Program-made: the position numbers and the translations under genes
The notes under the pieces: model-generated
Databases searched by the model: none
The model's input: the letters and a program-made list of their open reading frames with translations, nothing else
Told to the model about the DNA's origin: nothing
Origin: Lithospermum erythrorhizon
Taxonomy: Eukaryota > Streptophyta > Magnoliopsida > Boraginales > Boraginaceae
Length of the DNA: 64,000 nucleotides
Direction of reading: 5' to 3'
NCBI GenBank assembly: GCA_019722365.1
Contig: JADFUC010002380.1
Span: 124,001-188,000 of the forward strand
Shown: positions 28,388-40,313 of the stretch, piece after piece
Layout of the letters: the number at the start of each line of letters is the position of its first letter
Position numbering within the stretch: position 1 is the stretch's first letter

Positions 28388-28993
28388 CTTGGGTTTCATT
28401 TTTCGCTAGCCATCGCCGTTGTTTGAATAAGATACCAAGCATTTTCAAGCTTATTTAGTTTATTTTCCATGCAACTTCTTCAAGCATTCAATGAGTTTAG
28501 AACCCGAATTCATCGTTTAGATGTTTAGTATCGAATCCAGTTTAAATCATTTCTACTCATTAATATTGGTTCGAGACATTTTCTCTATCCTTCTTACCCT
28601 AAAGAAAGAGGGACACGAAGAAGAAATTATGTAACGAAGGGGATTCTTATTTGTACAAATGGTACTTCGAACTTGGAACGAGTCACTACTTAGAGTTAGA
28701 TAGTATTAGCATACTCATGTGACCTCAACAAAAGTGTTCTTGTTACAGAAAAACTAGTTTATTGGCCTGAAATTGTGTGTCCATTTTCTGTTAGGGTAGA
28801 AATTATCCAAGGTAGAGACAGTAAGAACTAAGAAACTACTTACACAGTCAAATAGATAAATCACCCAAGTTGCTAAAGGTGATTAATCTGCTTTGTTACT
28901 TACTGTACATGGCTACAAAACTTAGTTTAATACACTTTTCTATCATCTAGAAGTGAGAAAAGAATCATTGTGGAATTTGAAGTGTTGAAAAGG
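28388..28993. other. Spacer between the tRNA and AHK1 3' end
   Basis: This probably includes the AHK1 3' UTR; no other feature is seen. Confidence 0.5.
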
Positions 28994-31900
28994 TCAGGCA
29001 GTTTTCTTTGTTAGAGACAGGATTGTTGAAACCATTAGCTTGCAGTCAATTGGCTTTGTTAGGTAAGCATCCATGCCAACTTTCAAGCATTTTGCTTCAT
29101 CTGAAGACATGGCATGAGCCGTTAGCGCGACGATTGGAACATGGATACCGGTTCCCTCCTCTGCTTCTCGAATCGCCTTTGTTGCTTCATATCCATCCAT
29201 CTTTGGCATCTGCATATTTTACAAAGAAATTCAAATAAAATGGCAAAAGGTTAGACACACTGTTAGGCGATAAGATAGACGAGCTTAATTGAAACGCATG
29301 GAAATTGATCATCGTGGAATAGCTTACTTGACAATCCATGAGGACCAAATCATATGGCAAGCAACAGCATCCTTCCTCCTCGATGCTTCGTGTACTTTTC
29401 TCTTCCGGAAGAGAATCCCTAATGCATTTGTCTGAATGTGAAAATTCTTTGAGAGCTTCCACTGCCTGCAATCCATCTCCTACAACCGCAACTACAGCTC
29501 CTAGTTTCTCAAGCATTATTGTAGCAACCCTCTGGAGTACTGGTGTATCCTCTGCAAGAAGTATGCGTACACCTTCTAAAGTTTTTTGGTTACTAACCGA
29601 CTTGTTTGAGCCAATACTGGCAGTTTCTTTGTTACTTGAAGTGCTACTCATAGACCATTTCAATCTCGCTCTGCCTAATGAGGCGGTTGATGAAGCATTG
29701 TCTTCCGAACTCATTTGATTTGTCTCTAAGAAGCGCTTGCAAATTTGGCCGTTTTGAGAAGAACATGTTTTATGATCACCTCTCTTTGCTTGACTGGAAG
29801 ATAAACTTCCTGAATTAATCTTGTCACTTTCAGACCTGTCAGAATCTCCGGAGCTGGCTGTATCAGAGTCAAGAGCATCAATCTCAAGAGATTCATGCAA
29901 ATCTCCCGTAACTGTTGCCACATTAGCGTTTCTGCTCACATCAATCTCAAGATTTTTGTCCTTTGAGACAGCTTCCAAAATTTGAATCATCTTTGCCTTG
30001 TATAAAGGTTTATTCACCATGACCTCATATCCTCGTTGTCGGAGTTCCATCTTTATATTGTTGGAGGTATCATGGTTTAAAATCCATGCAAACTTTGCCT
30101 TCTTGTGATACATCTCCAGAAACTTTAGCTGTTCCTTCCAAATATTTGTGCTCCAGTCAAGGAAGCCAATATCAATTACTATGACAAAGATTGATGTACT
30201 GTCAACATCAGACACCTCAGAACCCGAACACACTCGATGTAAGCCTCTGGTGTTAAAAAGTTCCTGTAGAGTTTGGGTTAATTCATTCCAATCAGATGCC
30301 AGCCATGCATATGCTCCGTTTTTCTGTAACCACTCGGAAGTAGTAAATCTGCCCATGCCACCATTAAGGGCAAGTAAGACCTGCATTCATTACCTTAATT
30401 AATATCCTCGAATTATTTTAACATGTTCTTTAGCATGCAGATAAACAATCAACAAGGAGATGCAATTAGTGCATGCAATTGGCAAGAAATGAATTTCCTT
30501 AAGCATACCAAATAAACAAGATGAAATTCCATTGGTGAGAGATGAATTTATATAAGCGTAGGAAAAGGAAGGGTCAGATTATGGATGATGGTTATAATGA
30601 TTAATGAAAAATCTCGATTTCGATGACTTGTTATTATTGTGATAACAAGGTAGGCTTACTCACAGATAGATTATGTTCTTTAAAGTTAAATTCACAATGC
30701 TGTCCAGCGCCATCTGCTTGGGCACCAAGAAGCAAATATAATCTCATCAAAGTCCCTGGACCATTCTTCTTCATAACTTTGATTTCTCCACCCATCTTTT
30801 TTACCTGAAAGAACCCAATTGCAATCAGACACAGGTATGGTCAACTTCAAATACATGTAATATCAATGATTAGATGGAGCAAAATATATGCATCTGCGTA
30901 TGGACTGATCAAATTAATGTTCAGGCAACTAGGACTAGGTTCCTTGGGAGCATGTTCAAATCATTTCTATCGAATGGAAATCCAAAATATCATTTAAAGT
31001 AAACATTGGTGCAGGGGATTCAAACTCACCAAGTTACGTACAATACACAGGCCAAGACCAGTGCCTCCATGCCTTTACAGAAAATTGAATAAATACCATT
31101 AGGGAAGAATTTACATATAAATTGCATGGTTAATTTTTCATAGTAACCAGCATTACTCTAGGAGAAATTAACAAATACTTACAATCGTGTTGTCGAAGGG
31201 TCAGCTTGCTCAAAGCTTTCAAAAACATGTTCCCATTTGCTTGGATCAATACCTAGAATAAAACGAATACATTGTCAAAAAGGCATTTATCGAATATGTG
31301 GAACTTTAGATACTAAAGGACAGTCATGTGGTATCCAAAGTTGGTAGTTCATACCACAACCAGTGTCATCGACCTCAAAACAGAGAATTAACTTGTTATC
31401 CTTCTTTATGGATGTTTTCTCCTGGCTTCCACGTTGCTTTGGTTTAATTTTGGTGGCGTGTAACGATTCCATCAGCTTTGTTGTAATATGGTTGTGACCG
31501 ACTGAAGTGTCCAGATTCTCACACCATCCTCTCAGTATAATGTAACCAGCTGCCATTAATTGACATGTTAATTTGTACTAAATTGAATATAAGCTCTTAC
31601 TAGATCTGGTATCCGAACCCCAACAGTGAATACTTAACGAACATAATCCAAAGAGTTACACTTACAATTTGTAAATTTGATCGAGTTGCTAATTAGATTG
31701 GCAAAAACTTGAACAACTCTAGCAGAGTCCCCATGGACAAGTCTTGGCATATCATCTACAAATGAGGAGGTAAAATCAGAATCAGTAATGATTTTTGTAA
31801 TCTGATTGACAATAATAAACCTTGAAACAAACATTTCCTTTTGACATAACTACCATAAGCAGTTACCGACAAGGCAACAACATACCTGAGAGATCAAGAA

Positions 31901-34717
31901 TGATCTCCAAATTGTGATTAATGCACTGAACAGAAAACATATCAACAAGCCCTTCAAGCTCTCGACTCAAGTCAAATTCAGTTTCTTCAAGCACCAGCTT
32001 TCCAGATTCTACCTGCAGAATATTTGATAGGAAAGTTTAGCGTGGTTGATCTCAAGAAACAGGAAGCTTGAGGTGAGGTGGTTTACCATATGCCCACTAT
32101 CCAGGAAAGTTTCCCTGTTTATATCCATTACAAGAAGTAAAAAAGTGAATCCTTCCTAGGCTATAGACCTCTACTTCCATCTATATCTCACCTTACTGAG
32201 ATCCAAGATATTGTTGAGAAGCCGTAGTAAAGCATTTGAGCATCTCCTAATTTGAGTGACCATGCCGTATTGCTCATTAGTGAGACAATCATCACTAATA
32301 AGAATATCGAGTAATCCAATAACTGCAGCCATAGGTGTCCGTAACTCATGACTGTAACAAAACAAAAGAAGCATGTAACAAGAAGTATTAAAGTCGTTCT
32401 GTAATTAGTATCTTTAACAAAGCTTCAATTTTCATAGAGCGGTAGAAAGATACATGATGACTCCATTAATAATCATTTCATCATAATATATATTTTGATG
32501 TAATACTACGTATCACATAATAACTCATATAACAAGACTACTAAACATTCAACCTAAAAATTAATTTCATAGATGAAGCACCTCCCCCTCCCCAAAGAAA
32601 AATCTGTGGGAATTATCGGAACACCAAGAGCTTAAGTATTCATTTTTGCTTCTCCTTGAGGAGGTTGTTAAACTATGCAAAGAAGGAAGCAGACACACTA
32701 AAATCATATAGTTGCAGATTTGAGCATTGAAATAGAAATTAAGGACTCAAACAGTGAAACAGTGGGGAAGCAGATTTATACAAGTTTGTTTATCGTGCTC
32801 ACCTCATGTTTGCTAAAAACTGACTTTTATAGTTGCTTGAAGCCTCAGCTTTCCTTCTTGCATCTAGATGGCTAATAAGTTCTGCTCGTAGTTTCATTTC
32901 CTTTGATACTCCATTTGTTAGTAAAAAGATGCAAATACATCCAATAATCAATATACAGACAGCTGCAGAAATCAAAACTACAAGCGTTTTGAGGGCCTTT
33001 TCATCGACTTTTCCCATTATATACTTCCTTGGAATGATGATAACCCCAACCTATAAGAAGTTCAAACAGAATTATAAAAACTTAAAGTCAAGAAACAAAA
33101 TAAGTGGCCTTAAAACAACCAAACCCCATTCAACAACACATCTTAATTTGTCACTTTAAATTTTCACTCCAATTGTATCCGAGAAAACATCTTGAACTCA
33201 AGAATTAAACTTACCATTGGTAGTCTTTTCAAGTTGAGGAAAAAGGAGTCAATGTAGTATAGCTGTTGTCCAATCTCTGTATTCTCTAAGTGGACTTCAT
33301 TATTCGGGGGAAACTTGTTTCCATACTCTTTCTGCAAGCACTCGGCTCCAGATCGTATCACAGGATCTTTAGAATCAACCGCCATAATAAGATTCACTCC
33401 TGATGAAGTATTGACTAACAGGGGAGTATTTGAGGAAGTAGCAAGCAACCAACCCTCTTGAGATGTTAAATATATGTGCCCGCTATGAACTTCGACGAGT
33501 TCTTTCATAAACTGCCCCACACTATAAAGTGCAGTAGTAACACCAACAACAGCAACTATGCTTTTATTGGTGGGATCATTCACAGGCAATGCAGCTGATA
33601 GAAGAGGCGAATTTGAATACTTACTAACAGCAACATGCCATGTTGCAGTACCATCAGGAACCTGTGATAGACCGGCAATATTTATCAATTCATCCGGTGG
33701 GATTGGCGTTGATTTTCCAATCTTATCACCCGTAGAAGGGTCTAGAGGGGCTCGATACCATATGGCAGAAATATTGCTCCTAATCGATTGGTCGTTCCAA
33801 CCTTGACGTGCAGCTAGCAAATCAACACCATAAGTTGCACTTATTGAATAATTGGTCAAATCAGAGTATATATAGTAGGTGTTATCACTCCTGTGATCTC
33901 TATGAAATGCCTGGACAAAACCATTCTTATAACTTATAGTTATCGAATTAAGAGCTTTTCGACTTGCAAATAACGCCCATGTCATATCCCTCATTACCTC
34001 ATAAAGCTGCTAAAGCAAAAAGAAACAACAAATTCGAACGAATGGATTAACAAATAAACAATAGAGGTCATTACTAACCAAAACTTATTTAACAAAAATT
34101 AAATAATTTCACAGGCACCAACCTCAACTTGCTGAGCTTGATTAACAGGATTGCTATACTTCCTAATTATATATTCTGACAATTTAACCTGGGCAGTTGC
34201 TATTTCCACAGTTGAATTCACTATGTTCCACATCCTCAACAATGGTCTTTGAAGAAGTTCATGTCTAAGTCCATAAGCTAATGTGTTCAATGATCTTTTA
34301 GTATAAACTCTAGTAAAATGCCATGTCAATAAAGTCAACATTCCTATCAAGATTGCCAACATAATCTGCATAAACTCCACAAAAAATTCTAACTATAAAT
34401 AATGTAATTTATTTATAAACTTCATAAAAATAAATGCAAGAAGTTGAAATATTGCATACCATGATGGCAAGACGAACCACAAAAACACTGTAATAAGATG
34501 TCAAACAAGGAGGATTACTTGCAGACTGCAACTCTTCTTCAACATCTCTCCTAAAGCTTCTTCTGTTACAAACTGAGTGTTCCCTTCTGCAATGATCCAC
34601 AAAACTAAACATTCTTCTCACACCCCTCCTCAAGAATGATCCTCTTGGTGTGTTTGGAGAAGATGGTGTTTCAGAATTAACACTGAAAGAAGTAACTTTG
34701 TTCATTTTGCATGCCAT
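28994..34717 (-). CDS. AHK1: Hybrid histidine kinase 1 (osmosensor AHK1 type), 13 exons, about 1211 aa
   Basis: Exons: 34460-34717, 34123-34365, 33215-34006, 32803-33050, 32192-32351, 31886-32012, 31666-31755, 31355-31549, 31183-31252, 31030-31072, 30664-30804, 29328-30380, 28994-29209. The total is close to Arabidopsis AHK1 (1207 aa). The layout is a cytosolic N-terminus, first membrane helix ([14 protein letters not shown]), a large extracytosolic sensor domain, second helix ([20 protein letters not shown]), and a kinase core. Core motifs are the phospho-acceptor His515 in SHELRTPM, N-box [11 protein letters not shown]1 DDTGCG, F-box [12 protein letters not shown] and G2 [10 protein letters not shown] Ser-rich linker leads to a receiver domain with acidic residues in LLAEDTP, phospho-Asp1138 in LVLMDCQMPKMDG and Lys in LTKPID. 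The family senses water or osmotic stress by phosphorelay to HPt proteins and response regulators. All catalytic residues are intact. Confidence 0.96.
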
Positions 34718-34981
34718 GTTCCTTTTTCTTTATCAATAAATCTCTACTTGATCAATCAAGAAAATTGCAGTTCAACAAGGAAACTTCTCCATATGAGTGA
34801 GAAACAATGAGAGAGACTAAGGAGTATAACTAGATGCTAACATGACATGTTCTTTGTATACAATTTATTTATAGAAAAAGGTGGGGGTGGAAAACAAAGG
34901 TATTGGTCACTTATTCCTCATCCACAAACCAGTATTATGGGGGGTGGGATACTGCATAGTGGTCGCTCCTGAAATATATTA

Positions 34982-35255
34982 CTTCCTCGAATTCCCAAAA
35001 AAAATTGTTTAAATTTTAATATTTTTTGAATCAATTTTATAATTATTTGGGTGAATTTATAAATTTTATTATAAATTAAATTGTCGATAATAAATAATAT
35101 AGGCATGTGGAATATTTGTTAGATTCGCTTTTGATATATATTTTGAAATATTAAGCTTTTTATAATTTTCGCATGTATAATTAAGTATTCTACGTTTGAA
35201 GCGCATCTTTGAGGCAGTAAAAGTCGAAATAGGATAATATTTTGGGATGGAGGAG
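34982..35255. mobile_element. Stowaway-like MITE, degenerate ends, TA target duplication
   Basis: The left end CTTCCTCGAATTCCCAAAA pairs with the reverse-complemented right end CTCCTCCATCCCAAAATATT. TA flanks both sides (34980-34981, 35256-35257). Confidence 0.65.
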
Positions 35256-35459
35256 TACATATTTTTCTTATTTATTTTCTCAAAAATTATATAATCAATC
35301 TCATTTTACTATTTAAATATTTTTATTATGTGCCGTTCTCCTTATATAAAAATATTGATTTTGTTACTAATATAAAGTCGTCCATTATATATATATATCC
35401 AACCAACTTGGCCCATTCCGTACAGTTCAAAAAAAAGCAGGGGGGAAAATGATGGGCAT

Positions 35460-35700
35460 ATTAGGAGCAATTTTTGTTCTTTGGCAAGAGTATGTGTAGT
35501 GTAGGACATGAAAGACTTTGCTAGTGAAACCCATAAACATTTTTGTTCTTTGGCAAGAGTATATGTAGGACATAAAAGACTTTGTTAGTAAAACATCACA
35601 CAAAAGCTAAGGGCCACTTAGCTTCTTATAATAATACATGAAAAAACTATATATATATAAAGTTTAGGGCCACTTAGCTTCTTATAATAATACATGATAA
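35460..35700. repeat. Two adjacent short tandem duplications
   Basis: One pair shares TTTTTGTTCTTTGGCAAGAG...GTAGGACATRAAAGACTTTG (from about 35468 and 35540). The other shares AGGGCCACTTAGCTTCTTAT...AATACATGA (from about 35608 and 35666). Confidence 0.85.
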
Positions 35701-36247
35701 GAGAAATATGCACCCAAGGGGTATTGTTGACATTATGAAAAGCTTGAGTTAGTGTTTCAGATGCTAAATGTTGAAATTAAATTGCATATGGATAAACGTT
35801 ATAACTAATGTAATTCAAATAGGTTGTTATGATAACTATTGATAATAAAGAATTAAAGATAGATTTTGTTACACGGATTGGTTATTACTCCGTATTGTTT
35901 ATTCCTTTACAATTTTAGATCATTTATGAAGAAGTAGTAGCCTACTAGGACTTCATTGAAATCATTCAAGTCTAATTGTTACATATATATAATAATTACA
36001 TATTTCTAGTCTGATATCAAATAATCAAATATGAATATTAAATAATTAGATTTAAAAGGTTTGAATGATTTATCATTCTTGTAATTGAATCAAATTAAAA
36101 ATTTATATAAATACATGACAAAGACCGGATTAAATTTAATAAAATAGTATCGAACTCGATTTTATAGAAATACAAAATTTGCCAATATAAAAGTCGATTA
36201 TATTCATTTATAATTCGATTCCGGTAATTTCATGACACATCTACAAT

Positions 36248-36529
36248 AAAACATAAGCGAGTCGAAGGCGCGTCTCGGTGGACTGTCCGGTCGGCTTGCT
36301 TTGTCGGTGCGTACTACTTGGCATCGGCGTGGAGATTCGATCACGGCGTAAGTAATTGTTCTTTGAATGAAATTAAATCTTTTCCGGTGTTCGCCGGAGT
36401 TCATTTATCTTGTGTATAGATGACTCACAGGCATGCGGGCATCTCGAATAACACTCCCCCGTTGATGATGAATTGCTTAGTGCGAGGCCGCTTTTCGTTC
36501 GGCGTATCGACGTAATAAAAAACATAAGC
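36248..36529 (+). mobile_element. SINE-like insertion (36259-36518) with 11-bp target duplication
   Basis: AAAACATAAGC at 36248-36258 and 36519-36529 flanks a 260-bp GC-rich insert. It carries an A-box-like CGTCTCGGTGGACT, a B-box-like GGAGATTCGATCACGG, then GGCGTAAGTAATTGTT, and ends GCGTATCGACG. The same blocks in the same order occur in the insertion at 24517-24783 on the other strand, so the two are one family. Confidence 0.7.
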
Positions 36530-38784
36530 AATGGCGGAAAGAGAGACGTGATCACATACACATCTTTAAGCCTTGTTTTAAACAATGTTTTAATCGTATA
36601 ATAAAGTTACAGTGGTGGTGTACAATTTTGCTAAAGGCTTCTCCATGCCATGGTAGGTCATCGATTAAAATATTTTGCTGCAATAATAAAATATTTTCTT
36701 GTACTCCGTCATTTGTGTCCTACGTTCTTGATTAATATTTTGTTCATCTCAAAATACTTATCAAATTTAATTTTCAAGGCTATATTTCTAGGATAGGGTT
36801 TGGTTTATAGTGATTAGTCATTTAAAGATAGATTTTGAAGGTTCAAATCTTGATATTTAATCTTTTTTATTAGGCTTAATTACGAGTATTGTGGGTATTA
36901 AGCACTTTCTTGAATATCGTATTCTTAAACAAATCTCGATCCTTGAATCCAATTCTTAATCTTTTGACCATCTAATGGTTAATATTATCTGAGGCGATTT
37001 CGTCGGTTTGAATCGTATGTTTCTGACGAAAATATCTACGTATTTATTATGCAATTAACTGATTTCAAAATAATAATAGGGTTTAAAAATCTTAAATCTA
37101 TATGCTTACCGTCTCGTGCTCTCCGTCTACGCCATAGATTAGTCCAACGATTCAATTTGTTACATAAGATGAGTGTTAATAATTTGTATCTTAATTTCAG
37201 GTGAACTTTTGGGGGGGTTTTGTGGTACATTTTGGTTAAAGTTTTGATTTTTTGTTGAATTTGAAGTTGGTAATTGGTGAGATTAATAGATTGTAACAAT
37301 AAGAACCGGTGATTTTTTTGTGTTTTGTGATGAATTATGGTTAAAGTTTTAATTTTAGTTGATTTTGAAATTGGTAATTAAATCTTATACGAGGTGTTTG
37401 ATGTTGTATACATGAGAAATTCTGTGATATACCACAATATGTATAATATAATGTTGTGATTTTACGATGTGCAGTGTTAGTTTGTTTTCAGTAATGCGGT
37501 ACTCTTCCATGATGTAGTCACATAATATTGTAATGTCATTACGTTTTTATGTCGTAATATAGAATACGTATGATTTGTATTTATTTCTTCTGATATATCA
37601 CAACTTAGGTTTATAGTACTGACTATGCATGATATATCATAATGGTTTATAACTATTTACCACATGGGTATAATTATGGCAAGTGCGTAGTACCTTTTAA
37701 TAGAATACCCAAACAATTATTTAGTATCATAAGTTGGACTCCTGCTCAACATAATAAGAACATGTAAATAATTTCTTATAAAGGTATACGATTCAAATTA
37801 AACTTAATATAATAAGAATAAGATCATGTGAATAAAATCTGAATATAAAAATATAATCTTTATAAAATACATATAGGAGCAACTTATTTCAGTAAAACAC
37901 AAATTATACATTTGAAATGCGTATTATGATGTAATATTTACATAAATAAATTTCAACAAAAAACTATGAATTATACTTTTGTATCTAATATTTTTACTTT
38001 TTATTCCCGTATGACAATATATGTTACTAATATTTTGTCAATGTAGTTTACTAGTAGCCACACATGTTTCATGGTCATAAGATGATGCACCGATCAACTT
38101 GTATTATTTACTAGTAGCATTAGTAGTTATCGAAACGCAATTCCCATTGAGAAATATATCAGCATGAAGAGGTCAAATCAAAATGTGAAGTTGGGTAAAG
38201 TTGATTAAAGCTAATACACTCTTCATTACAATAATCAGCTTTAATTAAAATGCAGAGACGGCTATAAACAAATAAGCACAAAGAATGAACCGTACCTCCA
38301 CTACATGCTTATCGACTTAAGAGTGTCTTAATCCTTAACTAAACAAAATTAACTGTCTTTATTCAACTTATTTCTTGAAGCCACTTTACAAATTTACATG
38401 TGTGGCTTCAAGAAGACATCCACTATTGCAGTGATTATTTCTGGTTTATCTTCAACATCTTTGTGGATTATAATAATAATAATGACCACTTCCGTGTGTC
38501 CCATCTACCCAACATTCAGTACGTCAAAATTAACAAAAAATAACATATCTTCAACTTTGACACTTGTCACAATCAATGAACAAAATTTAGAATTTAGAGA
38601 AGATTCAGGCAAAAGTTGAAGATTTGAGTTGCTATGATCAAATATACCAAGGTAACTATTGATATGACATTTCCAATCTTTGAATTGGAGCACCATCCTT
38701 CTAAATTTTCATAGAAAAATTATTGTTATGGCATTTATTGTCAAAGTTTCGGTTCAAAAATAAAAAATGTGAATTAATATGAGT

Positions 38785-39126
38785 TGGATGAGGTATTTCA
38801 TAAAAACCAGTGTTCATCTCCCCTATTATGCAGTGAATTAGTAGTTCAACTTTGGATATAGCTAATACAAAAAATTACATCAGCTAACAATTTGATTACA
38901 ACATATACCCTAAATCACACGATCCTATGCACAACTTGAAACAATATTAATACCAACCCTAAAGATATAAACATTATGATTTATGAGGACTAATAACAAT
39001 AATTACTTGAAATCCTTCGCTTTCAGAGCCTTCCCGAACTTGAAAACTGTCCAAGCAGTTCCTATAGCCTTTGAGGCCTCAAGCCCCTCATCGGCATCCT
39101 TTGCGGTGTCTTTGCCATTCCTACAC
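38785..39126 (-). repeat. Second copy of the ERD7-like terminal exon and its 3' flank
   Basis: This matches 40095-40530: CATTATGCAGTGAAT/CTATTATGCAGTGAATT, AGTTCAACTTT, CTAAAGATATAAACAT, GGACTAATAACAA and the exon itself. The exon copy is 39003-39120 on the minus strand, preceded by a TGTAG acceptor. With the upstream donor at 40765 it reads KNGKDTAKDADEGLEASKAI then GTAWTVFKFGKALKAKDFK and stop. The phase is preserved with no internal stop. It could be an alternative last exon or a relic. Confidence 0.85.
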
Positions 39127-40094
39127 ATAATTGATGCAGATCTCTATTAAAACAGAAGCTATAGTTTCTCTATGGAAAACTTTATTTATTTGGTCAAAGA
39201 TTATCAGATTCCAACCAAATATGACATCTGAACAAGCAATATATTCTTGCAATTTTTCCTTGTAGAGCATTCATAATAACATACTTCACTTGAAGAAATA
39301 AACTTGATTTCATGCAGTTCAGAGTATTGATGATGATAAGTTCAAAACAGTTGTCCCATTAAGTGAAGTATGTTATGTATCCCAATGTTCAAGTCATCCA
39401 CTCTCCATCTATAAATTTTTGATTCCGTCACCATTATCTGAAATAGATGTATATATAAGAAAACTTTAATTTTGGTTCAATCACAACTATCTTGATGGTA
39501 CTATAGAAAACTTTAAACTTTCTTTGTCGTTGCCTCTAATCCCACAGAATATCCACACTTCTAATCATTGAACCCATATAAAAAGTTCAAGATAGCATTC
39601 CTTATAGGTCGTTAGGTCGTCTTTCTTGAGAGCTCTGTGATTTTATTATTTTCCTAGTTCTATTACTTCTCCTTATCCCAGGATGTGTTGAAAAACTGAA
39701 CTGTCAGCTTGAAACTTATACGATATAAATATTTCAAACTGCCCAAAAACAAAATACTCCATAAACAATAATTTAACAAATTATATGAGGTCAAGGGTTT
39801 GAATCTCATGTAAGAAAAGAGGGGTTGGAAATTATTATACTCTTAACTATAAATAAATAAATAAACAAATTGTATGAAGCCATAAAGAAACAATAAACCA
39901 AATCACCTCAAGTTTCTTCAAAAATTGAGAAAACAAAATACTCCCTCCAATTCTTCTTTTCAATTGATGATTTCAATTTTGGACATTTTCAAATATCGAG
40001 GTAAAACTTTGACCATAAACGAAATTTTGATTAGAATAAGGAATTAAAATAATATGTTTTAAAAGTTTTGGCTAAAAAAAAACCGTCAAATAAA
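39127..40094. other. Spacer between the two terminal-exon copies
   Basis: AT-rich DNA with a degenerate Stowaway-like MITE at 39941-40109. If the distal exon is used, this stretch is intronic. Confidence 0.5.
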
Positions 40095-40109
40095 ATGAAT
40101 TGGAAGTGG
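39941..40109. mobile_element. Degenerate Stowaway-like MITE
   Basis: The left end CTCCCTCCAATTCTTCTTTT is preceded by TA. The right end (AAATGAATTGGAAGTGG) is a decayed inverted copy. Confidence 0.5.
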
Positions 40110-40313
40110 CATTTCACAAAGACCATCGTTCATCACCCCCATTATGCAGTGAATATATATAACAGATTAGCAGTTCAACTTTCGTTATTACCTTACTGCA
40201 TATAGGGAATAGATAGAGTTTCAATAGTTAACAAATTGATAACACCATTAACATCTGCACAAACTCGATATCAACACTAAAGATATAAACATCATATGGA
40301 CTAATAACAACAA

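Larger units (their letters stand above)
34718..38780. other. Spacer upstream of AHK1, repeat-rich
   Basis: It holds the AHK1 promoter, a Stowaway-like MITE, two tandem duplications (35460-35700) and a SINE-like insertion. The stretch 36530-38780 is AT-rich, with loosely repeated GGTTAAAGTTTT...TTGGTAATT strings near 37230 and 37340. No gene is visible. Confidence 0.5.
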
